Assembly: GCA_016710075.1 (NCBI GenBank)
Contig: JADJLO010000001.1
Location: 124,001 to 188,000 of the forward strand
Length of the DNA: 64,000 nt
Direction of reading: 5' to 3'
From: Acidobacteriota bacterium
Lineage (GTDB): Bacteria > Acidobacteriota > Blastocatellia > RBC074
Shown: positions 52,601 to 59,849 of the stretch, piece after piece
How the letters are laid out: every line of letters starts with the position of its first letter
Position numbering within the stretch: position 1 is the stretch's first letter
Translations under genes and position numbers: made by a program
The notes under the pieces: model-generated
Told to the model about the DNA's origin: nothing
Databases searched by the model: none
What the model saw: the letters and a program-made list of their open reading frames with translations, nothing else

Positions 52601-52848
52601 AGGACGATCTGCGCTCGCGTCTAGTCTATGCCTTCAGATTATGTGTCTCAAGAATGCCGCAGGATAAGGAGATCGAGAGGCTTCTCGATCTATATAATCA
52701 GCAACTGGCATTTTTCAGCGGGAATGAAGAAGAGGCGATGAAAGTGGCAAAGACAAAAGAGGCCGGTGCTCAAGCAGCCCAAAACGCAGCCTGGACAATG
52801 GTCGCGAATGTCCTGCTCAATCTGGATGAAACGATCAGCAAGCAGTGA
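49666..52848 (+). CDS. PSCyt1/PSCyt2/PSD1 multidomain cytochrome protein
   Basis: The 1060-residue exported protein has an N-terminal hydrophobic signal ([15 protein letters not shown]), then a cytochrome-like PSCyt1 domain with a heme motif ([19 protein letters not shown]). The PSCyt2 (DUF1549) domain runs from about residue 165 ([16 protein letters not shown]) with [18 protein letters not shown]. The PSD1 (DUF1553) domain lies at the C-terminus ([39 protein letters not shown]). Such proteins are common in Planctomycetes and Acidobacteria and are usually paired with a DUF1501 protein; the biochemical role is undefined. Confidence 0.92.
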   Translation: [1060 protein letters not shown]

Positions 52849-52895
52849 AATACAAGATATGATTATGAACCAGACGAAAATTTAGAGGAGCATCA

Positions 52896-53711
52896 ATGTT
52901 GATGAGAAAAACGACTACCGCAATGGCCGCTCTGACTGCGCTTTTCTTCGGCGTGGCGCTGATGATTATTCCCGCTCAATCCGTTTTCGCACAGGCGCAA
53001 CAGCCTCAGCAGGTTCAGCAGCCGGTTCCGATCCCGGAAGATATGAAACCTTTCGACCCGCCAAAGAAAGAACCACCCGTCATCACTCCAGGGGCACTCC
53101 CGGGGGCTCCGCCGTCGGATGCCGTGATCCTGTTTGACGGCAAGGATCTTTCAGGCTGGAAGAGCGTGCGCACCGGCGGCGATGCGAAATGGATGGTCAA
53201 AGACGGCTACATGCAAGTCGTTGCCGCCACGGGCGACGTCGCCACCAAATTCGAATTCGGGGACTGCCAGCTTCACATCGAATGGGCCACTCCGGCTGAA
53301 GTCCGCGGCTCAGGTCAGGGAAGAGGCAACAGCGGCATCTTTCTGATGGAGCGGTATGAGGTCCAGGTGCTCGACTCATACGACAACAAGACCTATTTCC
53401 ACGGCCAGGCCGGAGCCATCTACAAACAATACCCGCCCCTGGTCAATGCCTCACGCAAACCGGGCGAATGGCAGACCTACGACATTATCTTTAAAGCTCC
53501 AAAATTCGATGAAATGGGAAAGGTGACCGAGAGGGCCAGATTCACCGTCATCCATAACGGAGTTCTGATTCAGAACAATGTCGAGGTGCATGGGAATACT
53601 TATAATGACCGCCCGGCTTATTACACCGCTCATGGGCCAAAAGCGGGTTTGAAACTGCAGGACCACGGCAATCCCATCAGATACCGCAACATCTGGGTCA
53701 GACCTTTATAG
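52896..53711 (+). CDS. Exported DUF1080 (3-keto-disaccharide hydrolase-like) protein
   Basis: The 271-residue protein has a signal peptide ([18 protein letters not shown]), a Pro/Gln-rich linker and one DUF1080 domain: [69 protein letters not shown] and [19 protein letters not shown]1080 folds as a concanavalin-like sandwich and many members act on sugars. It lies 47 bp after the PSD1 gene and is probably co-transcribed with it. Confidence 0.92.
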   Translation: MLMRKTTTAMAALTALFFGVALMIIPAQSVFAQAQQPQQVQQPVPIPEDMKPFDPPKKEPPVITPGALPGAPPSDAVILFDGKDLSGWKSVRTGGDAKWMVKDGYMQVVAATGDVATKFEFGDCQLHIEWATPAEVRGSGQGRGNSGIFLMERYEVQVLDSYDNKTYFHGQAGAIYKQYPPLVNASRKPGEWQTYDIIFKAPKFDEMGKVTERARFTVIHNGVLIQNNVEVHGNTYNDRPAYYTAHGPKAGLKLQDHGNPIRYRNIWVRPL

Positions 53712-53761
53712 GAAGTTAAAAATATCCTCAACCCGCCGGGTTTTGCGCAACATCAGTTATT

Positions 53762-53997
53762 GATACTGTTGGCGAATTCATCCTTTGGTGGATTGACAGA
53801 AATTACAGAATCAAAATACGAGCGGGAGCGCAGGCGTCCCGCCTGCGTGTCTTGAAATCCCTGCACATTAATATCAGATTTGCGTTAATCGAATTGACGC
53901 AGGGTGTCTCGCCTGCGCTCCCGCTCGTATTTCGACCATTCCAAAATATCAATAAAACAGGGGAAACAGCCTATAAATTCAATTCGCCAACAGTATC
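53762..53997. repeat. Nested inverted-repeat element (~236 bp)
   Basis: The outer arms are perfect 17-mers, gatactgttggcgaatt (53762-53778) and its complement (53981-53997). Inside lie perfect 23-bp arms beginning aaatacgagcgggagcgc (53814-53836) and complement (53910-53932). Between them is a second GC-rich hairpin (gcaggcg-tcc-cgcctgc). There is no open frame. It abuts the 3' end of the minus-strand gene at 54000. It could be a MITE-like or REP/BIME-like insertion, or a two-way terminator. Confidence 0.85.
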
Positions 53998-53999
53998 AG

Positions 54000-55472
54000 T
54001 TATTTGAAATTCAACCTGACCAGATTTGCCGGTTTGTTATCGACTGTCAGGACAACATCGACCTCGCCTCTGCCAATCAGGGAGCGAGGAACTAATATGT
54101 TCATCTGATCCAATCCGACGTAATCCCCCTGAGGGCCGGCGTAATCCACCCGGGCATCAGTACCTCCGAGTTTGATTATCGTAGTGGACAGGCTGCTGCG
54201 ATATCTGATACCGGTGCCGAACAGCAGCAGATACGTCACATCCGATTCGGCGCCCAGGTCAATGGGGACGGAGACGTATTTCTGAAGCGCCGTATCAAAA
54301 GTAAAGGCCAGCGTTGGGATCACGCTTCCATCTGCCTTGTAGCGGTAAGCCCAGGCGGCAGCAACTCCATTACCACTTGAGTCGGCGGTAAACACCCCCG
54401 GCGCCACAGTCGAGACCGCCATCGAGCCGATTGAAACGGTTCCGTTGCCGCTGGTTACTGTGATCGTAACCGATCCTGGAACTGTGCCCTCAGGGATCTG
54501 GTAATTTATTTGCCCGGGAGAAACATAGAAGAGCGGAGCAAGCCGCGTGGTTCCATTCGCGTCCCTGACTTCGACTTTTGTGCCTCCCAGGATTGTCGGC
54601 AGGGGAACGCCTGGAGCCCCCATGCTTGTTGTCGCCATATCAACACCGAACATTGCGACGATAGATTCGATTGCCAGCGGCTCGCCCCAGTAATGTGCGG
54701 CAGAAAAACAGGCAACGATTCTGATCACATTGGCTGTTGCGGTTGCTGTTTTCCCGCCCAGTCCTGATGGCAGGCCGGCTGTAATCGTGACCGGGCCTCC
54801 TGGAGCGCTCCCCAATGCTTTGAAGTTACCCGTAGCCACTCCCGCAGGGATGCTGATGGAAGCCGGCACCGAGACCAACGCCGGGTTCGAAGATGCGAGT
54901 GTAATGGTTGTTGCGCCGGCTTGAACCGGATTGATCGTGACCGTGAAGGTTGCGTCCCTGGTCAGTAGAATCGTCTGATTCGACGGCGATATCGAAATAT
55001 CCGAAGCACTGATCAGGTCGATCCGGCCATTGACGGTCGTCGTCTGCGGTGTTCCTTCATTGAATTGAAATTTTTGCCAGATCAGATTCGATCCGCTTCC
55101 AGCCGAACCAATGGCATTGAAGTTAAGTTTGAGCAGGGTCCCTGAACCCGTAAGCGCCACAGTCCCAAAACCCGAAACCCTGATCCGCCCCGTGGTGACA
55201 TTTGGAGTCACGGTCATGGCGCTGCTCAGCGTCCCTGACTGATCGATCGGCGTTGCCTGAATCTGCAGTATGGCAGGATCGAATAAGAGGTCGAAATCGA
55301 ATGCGATTATTCCACGACCCGTCAGGTCTCCTGCTGTGACAGCCACCGTTACCGGCGTCGAAGCCGGGACTGCAGTTGTCGGAAGCGAAACCTGTATTGC
55401 CTGCGCCTGTATTGGAGCGGTCAGCAACAAGGTAATAAACAGCATTGTGAGGATAGCCCAAATTTGGCGCAT
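54000..55472 (-). CDS. Secreted cohesin-domain protein with TIGR03437-type C-terminal domain
   Basis: The 490-residue protein has a signal peptide (ILTMLFITLLLTAPIQAQ). A cohesin domain follows (residues about 25-155: VSLPTTAVPASTPVTVAVTAG, IIAFDFDLLFDPAILQIQ). Next comes an Ig-like segment (ISPSNQTILLTRDATFTVTI), then the TIGR03437-like domain (FSAAHYWGEPLAIESIVAMFG, RLAPLFYVSPGQINYQIPEG, LLFGTGIRYRSS). The last domain matches that of the 12597-15494 protein closely. It is encoded opposite to its neighbours, inside an otherwise plus-strand PSD1/DUF1080/DUF1501 block. Confidence 0.85.
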   Translation of the reverse strand: MRQIWAILTMLFITLLLTAPIQAQAIQVSLPTTAVPASTPVTVAVTAGDLTGRGIIAFDFDLLFDPAILQIQATPIDQSGTLSSAMTVTPNVTTGRIRVSGFGTVALTGSGTLLKLNFNAIGSAGSGSNLIWQKFQFNEGTPQTTTVNGRIDLISASDISISPSNQTILLTRDATFTVTINPVQAGATTITLASSNPALVSVPASISIPAGVATGNFKALGSAPGGPVTITAGLPSGLGGKTATATANVIRIVACFSAAHYWGEPLAIESIVAMFGVDMATTSMGAPGVPLPTILGGTKVEVRDANGTTRLAPLFYVSPGQINYQIPEGTVPGSVTITVTSGNGTVSIGSMAVSTVAPGVFTADSSGNGVAAAWAYRYKADGSVIPTLAFTFDTALQKYVSVPIDLGAESDVTYLLLFGTGIRYRSSLSTTIIKLGGTDARVDYAGPQGDYVGLDQMNILVPRSLIGRGEVDVVLTVDNKPANLVRLNFK

Positions 55473-55832
55473 ACCTCCTCCTTTGGCCGGAAGCCTGAAA
55501 TCCTTTCATGGATCTGGTGAGAAATTTCTGATTTGTAATCTTGAACTTGCAAGTTTCATCGCTTTCTTAAAACGCAAGAAACGTACCATTGGAATCAACT
55601 GATTTTTGCTCAGGCGGTGAGGCTGAAAGATCATCCGGATCAAATGTAATCTTATTGTTCGCTTGTGTTTAGCTGATAACCGGCTGATGCTCCCATAGAT
55701 TCTCTGAGAATGTTGCCGCTGCTTGACCGAGTGAAATTCATCAGTCAAATGGGTAACTTTTCGCAGTGAGAAAGTTGTAGTAGTATCCACCGTGTTCCAA
55801 AGTAGTTACCGAAGCACAAACATTCCAGGCAG
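55473..55832. other. Intergenic region between divergent genes
   Basis: The 360 bp hold no frame that I can support. Promoters of the minus-strand cohesin gene and the plus-strand DUF1501 gene must lie here. The ribosome site for the former (gaggaggta) is clear. Confidence 0.5.
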
Positions 55833-57278
55833 ATGGGACAGACAATCATGAACAACCACATCGGATCTCTTAAAGAGATAACCCGGCGTCATTTCTTCAG
55901 GCAGGCGGGTTTCGGTATTGGGTCGATGGCGCTCGGATCGATTATGGACGATAAGCTGATGGCTGGTTCTTTAATGCCTGCGATTCCTCCTATCGTGCCA
56001 AAAGCCAAAAGGGTGATCTATCTTTTCATGGCCGGCGCGCCATCCCAACTGGATCTTTTCGATTACAAACCGGCTCTGCAGAAGTACGACGGGCAGCCGA
56101 TTCCGGATGAGTTCATCAAGGGCGAAAGATTCGCCTTCATTAAAGGGACGCCACGTCTTCTTGGTTCGCCGTTCAATTTCAAAAAATATGGGCAGTCAGG
56201 CCAGGAGATGTCGGACCTTCTTCCGCACCTGGCAAAACATGCCGATGATATCGCGATCATTCGCACCATGAAGACAACACAGTTCAACCATGCGCCGGCG
56301 CAGATCTTCATGAACACGGGTCATCAGATTCCCGGCCGTCCGAGCATGGGGTCCTGGCTGATGTATGGCCTCGGCAGCGAGAATAAAGACCTGCCGGGAT
56401 TTGTCGTGCTCATCTCTGGTGAGAACAATCCCGATGGCGGCAAATCATGCTGGGGAAGCGGCTTCCTCCCCAGTGTCCATCAGGGCGTCGAGTTCAGATC
56501 CAAGGGAGAGCCGGTTCTGTTCGTCAATAACCCCGATGGTGTTTCGCCGGATGTTCGACGCTCGACTCTCGATGCAATCCGCGATTTGAATCAGATACAT
56601 CAGACCGATGCCGGCGATCCCGAGATCAACACCCGGATAGCTTCATATGAGCTGGCTTACCGCATGCAGACCAGCGTTCCGGAACTGACCGATATCTCGA
56701 AAGAGCCTGCCGGTATTCACGAAATGTACGGCACCCGCCCCGGCGAAGCGTCGTTTGCCAACAACTGCCTGCTTGCTCGCAGACTGGTCGAGCGCGGCGT
56801 CCGTTTTGTGCAGCTTTATCACTGGGGATGGGATACGCATGGCAATTCGGTGGGGACCGACATCGTCAGCAAACTTCCCAGAATCTGCCGTGAAGTGGAT
56901 AAACCCATTGGCGCATTGTTGACCGATCTCAAACAGCGTGGTCTGCTCGAAGACACGATCGTCATCTGGGGTGGCGAATTCGGCCGGACTCCAATGAACG
57001 AAGCCCGAGGAGGCTCAAAACTTCTCGGCCGCGATCACCACCCGCGAGCTTTCACCATGTGGGCTGCCGGCGGCGGATTCAAACCCGGCGTCACCATCGG
57101 CGAAACCGATGAACTCGGATACAACGCTGCTGTTGACCCCGTCGATGTTCATGACCTGCATGCCACCGTGCTTTATCAAATGGGCATCGATCATACAAAA
57201 CTTACATACAAATTCCAGGGACGCGAATTCAGACTGACCGATGTTCGCGGCAACGTCGTCAGGAAATTATTGGCCTGA
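55833..57278 (+). CDS. Tat-exported DUF1501 protein
   Basis: The 481-residue protein has a twin-arginine signal ([20 protein letters not shown]) and the sulfatase-like DUF1501 fold: [20 protein letters not shown] near the start, [32 protein letters not shown] and [16 protein letters not shown] with its metal-type residues, then [20 protein letters not shown]1501 proteins usually sit next to PSD1 proteins; here two features lie between them. ATG 55848 is an alternative start. Confidence 0.92.
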   Translation: MGQTIMNNHIGSLKEITRRHFFRQAGFGIGSMALGSIMDDKLMAGSLMPAIPPIVPKAKRVIYLFMAGAPSQLDLFDYKPALQKYDGQPIPDEFIKGERFAFIKGTPRLLGSPFNFKKYGQSGQEMSDLLPHLAKHADDIAIIRTMKTTQFNHAPAQIFMNTGHQIPGRPSMGSWLMYGLGSENKDLPGFVVLISGENNPDGGKSCWGSGFLPSVHQGVEFRSKGEPVLFVNNPDGVSPDVRRSTLDAIRDLNQIHQTDAGDPEINTRIASYELAYRMQTSVPELTDISKEPAGIHEMYGTRPGEASFANNCLLARRLVERGVRFVQLYHWGWDTHGNSVGTDIVSKLPRICREVDKPIGALLTDLKQRGLLEDTIVIWGGEFGRTPMNEARGGSKLLGRDHHPRAFTMWAAGGGFKPGVTIGETDELGYNAAVDPVDVHDLHATVLYQMGIDHTKLTYKFQGREFRLTDVRGNVVRKLLA

Positions 57279-57287
57279 CATTGAATT

Positions 57288-57305
57288 GCGGCGGCAAGCC
57301 ACCGC
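57288..57305. repeat. Short GC-rich palindrome between DUF1501 and FAD-oxidoreductase genes
   Basis: gcggcggcaagccaccgc forms a near-perfect stem of 6-7 pairs just after the DUF1501 stop. Its pattern is similar to that at 15735-15758, so it may be the same REP-like class. Confidence 0.5.
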
Positions 57306-57320
57306 GATCCATCCATAACA

Positions 57321-59009
57321 ATGACAAACCGAAGAGACTTTATCAGACAGGGCAGCGCTCTGATCCTTTCGCCTTATCTTTCTTTTTCATCAAAAGAACT
57401 GCGATGTGATGTCGCAGTCATTGGCGGCGGGCTCGGTGGAGTGGCAGCGGCCCTTGCCGCCTGCAGAAACGGTCGGCATGTCATCCTGACTGAAGAGACC
57501 GACTGGATCGGCGGTCAGGTCAGTTCGCAGGCCGTGCCCCCGGATGAACACGCCTGGATCGAACAGTTCGGCTGCACGCGAAGTTATCGCCACTACAGAA
57601 ACGGGGTCAGAGATTATTACCGTCGCAATTATCCAATGACGGAGGATGCAGCATCCCGATGGAATCTCAACCCCGGCGATGGCAATGTCTCGCGGCTGAC
57701 TCACGAACCGAAAGTGTCGGTCGCTGTCCTGGAAGCGATGCTCGCTCCGTATCTGGCTTCCGGCCGGTTGGAGTTGATGCTTAAATGCAGACCCGTTGCA
57801 GCCGATTTCGAGAAAGACAGGGTTCAATCGGTGACGGTGAAAAGCCTTGAGTCCGGCCTCGATCATCAGATTTCAGCTGCTTATTTCCTGGATGCCACTG
57901 AGACCGGCGAACTGCTGCCATTGACGAAAACCGAGTATGTTACCGGCGCCGAGTCCCGCAAACAGACAGGTGAACTTCACGCGCCGTCGACGGCGCAGCC
58001 TCTCAACATGCAGGCCGTTACCTGGTGCTTTGCGATGGATCACAGGCCGGGCGAGAATCACTTAATCGATAAGCCTGACCAATGGGCTTACTGGCGCGAT
58101 CATGTGCCAACAATCACTCCGCCCTGGCCCGGGAAACTCCTGGCGTGGGAGCAGCCCCACCCGCAAAGTATGAAACAGCGCGAAGTCTTTTTCGATCCCG
58201 AGATGACCGCCCCGCAGCCTTCAGGGATGAACTTCCACCTTTACAGAAGGATCATTAACAGGCGGAATTTCACACCGGGAACTTTTTCCAGCGACATCAC
58301 GATCGTCAACTGGCCGATGAACGATTATTTCGGAGGGCCCGTATTCGAAGTCCCGGAAGATCAGATCAAACGCCATCTTTATCAGGCGAAACAATTGAGC
58401 CTCTCGCTGCTTTACTGGTTGCAGACCGAAGCCCCGCGACCGGACGGCGGTCGGGGTTGGAAGGGATTGCGATTGCGCGGAGACATAGCCGGAAATGCCC
58501 CGGACGGTCTGGCAAAATATCCTTATATCAGGGAATCAAGAAGGATCGAGGCGGAATTCACCGTTCTTGAACAGCATGTCGGGACTGAGGCCCGCTCGAT
58601 TCTGACCGGGAGAAAGCCTGATGAGGTAACCCCCGAGACCTTCAGGGATTCTGTTGGAATCGGCTCCTATCGAATTGACCTTCACATGTCCACCGGCGGC
58701 GACAACTACATCGATGTCAGCTCATTGCCGTTTCAGATCCCTCTCGGGGCATTGATACCCAAACGCGTCCGGAATCTTATCCCGGCCTGCAAAAATATCG
58801 GGACGACTCACATCACCAACGGCTGTTATCGATTGCATCCTGTTGAATGGAATATCGGCGAGGCGGCCGGTGCGCTCGCCTCTCAGGCTCTTCAAACCGG
58901 AGAGACCCCTCACACTATTCGCAACGTGGCGACTATGCTCGCCGACTTCCAGGCGAAACTTCAACAGCAGGGAATCGAATTGAACTGGCCCCGGCTCACA
59001 CCAAGATAA
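57321..59009 (+). CDS. Exported FAD-dependent oxidoreductase
   Basis: The 562-residue protein begins with a short twin-arginine-type signal (NRRDFIRQGSALILSPYLSF). An FAD-binding domain follows: CDVAVIGGGLGGVAAALAAC, then ETDWIGGQVSSQAVPPDEH. C-terminal motifs include RIDLHMSTGGDNYIDVSSLP, IPACKNIGTTHITNGCYRLHPVEWNIGEAAG. This is the FAD-dependent oxidoreductase family (PF12831-like) often found in saccharide-utilisation regions of Planctomycetes and Acidobacteria. It follows DUF1501 by 42 bp on the same strand. Substrate is unknown. Confidence 0.85.
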   Translation: MTNRRDFIRQGSALILSPYLSFSSKELRCDVAVIGGGLGGVAAALAACRNGRHVILTEETDWIGGQVSSQAVPPDEHAWIEQFGCTRSYRHYRNGVRDYYRRNYPMTEDAASRWNLNPGDGNVSRLTHEPKVSVAVLEAMLAPYLASGRLELMLKCRPVAADFEKDRVQSVTVKSLESGLDHQISAAYFLDATETGELLPLTKTEYVTGAESRKQTGELHAPSTAQPLNMQAVTWCFAMDHRPGENHLIDKPDQWAYWRDHVPTITPPWPGKLLAWEQPHPQSMKQREVFFDPEMTAPQPSGMNFHLYRRIINRRNFTPGTFSSDITIVNWPMNDYFGGPVFEVPEDQIKRHLYQAKQLSLSLLYWLQTEAPRPDGGRGWKGLRLRGDIAGNAPDGLAKYPYIRESRRIEAEFTVLEQHVGTEARSILTGRKPDEVTPETFRDSVGIGSYRIDLHMSTGGDNYIDVSSLPFQIPLGALIPKRVRNLIPACKNIGTTHITNGCYRLHPVEWNIGEAAGALASQALQTGETPHTIRNVATMLADFQAKLQQQGIELNWPRLTPR

Positions 59010-59042
59010 ATTCTTAATTTCAGAGTTTCTCCGTTAATTTAC

Positions 59043-59117
59043 TTGACAAACCCCACTGGTCGCTGAAATCCTACCTCCCGGTCGGTATTTTCTACCTTCC
59101 AGTCGGTTTTTTACCGG
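59043..59117 (+). promoter_or_regulatory. Probable promoter with twin TetR-type operator upstream of the TetR gene
   Basis: TTGACA (59043-59048) could be a -35 box; the -10 is weak. Two 21-bp direct repeats, ctacctcccggtcggt (59071) and ctaccttccagtcggt (59092), followed by ttttaccgg, contain half-sites of the form ACC…GTCGGT usual for TetR-family operators. They lie 50-90 bp before the TetR start, implying autoregulation. This is inferred from position and symmetry only. Confidence 0.55.
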
Positions 59118-59162
59118 TCACTGTTCACTGCATTGGACTGAATGATACAGAAGGGAAGAGTG

Positions 59163-59801
59163 ATGAGCGTCCAGGTGAAGCTCTCCAGACTAAGTAACGA
59201 CGACAGGCTGCTGCATATATACAGGGCTGCAGCGAAGGTCATTCATCAGAAGGGTTACGATGCCACCTCTCTCAACGATATTGCCGCGGTGCTCGGAATC
59301 ACCAAGGGGGGCTTGTATCACTACATCAACGGGAAGCAGAGCCTGCTCTTCAAGATAGTCAGCTATGCATTGGATTTGCTCGATGCTGAGGTGGTCAAGC
59401 CCGTTAAAAATATGGCTGATGCAGAGCAGCGGCTGCGGACACTGATTGAATTGCACTCCACATTGATAATCGACAAGGGAATAGAGATGACTATTCTGCT
59501 GGATGAATCCACCGGCCTTACCAGCGAGGATCTTGCCACAATCGCAAAAAGGGGCAACAGGCATTACAGATTTGTTCGAGGGATCGTCGAGCGTCTGAAA
59601 GCTGATGGGAAACTTCACCCCAATATCGACGTCACTATAATCACGCACAACATCATCGGTCAGTTGCAATGGCTGGCAAGATGGTATCACCCGGGTGGCA
59701 GTTTGAAACGCAAAAAAATGATTGAGGAATTTACGAAATCGGTCCTTGCCGGTGTGCTGCGTCAGGAGCCGCAATTACTGGCGGCCGGAAAATCAGCTTG
59801 A
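59163..59801 (+). CDS. TetR-family transcriptional regulator
   Basis: The protein has 212 residues from ATG 59163, which follows GAAGGGAAG; ATG 59142 is possible but poorer. The N-terminal helix-turn-helix is clear: IYRAAAKVIHQKGYDATSLNDIAAVLGITKGGLYHYINGKQSLLF. The C-terminal ligand domain (FVRGIVERLKADGKLHPNIDV, IIGQLQWLARWYHPGG) resembles regulators of fatty-acid or lipid breakdown. It may control itself and the downstream DUF3604-thiolase genes, which follow on the same strand. Confidence 0.9.
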   Translation: MSVQVKLSRLSNDDRLLHIYRAAAKVIHQKGYDATSLNDIAAVLGITKGGLYHYINGKQSLLFKIVSYALDLLDAEVVKPVKNMADAEQRLRTLIELHSTLIIDKGIEMTILLDESTGLTSEDLATIAKRGNRHYRFVRGIVERLKADGKLHPNIDVTIITHNIIGQLQWLARWYHPGGSLKRKKMIEEFTKSVLAGVLRQEPQLLAAGKSA

Positions 59802-59849
59802 AAACTGACTGAAGATTACAAAGATCGGCCATCAATACTGGAGACTCAG

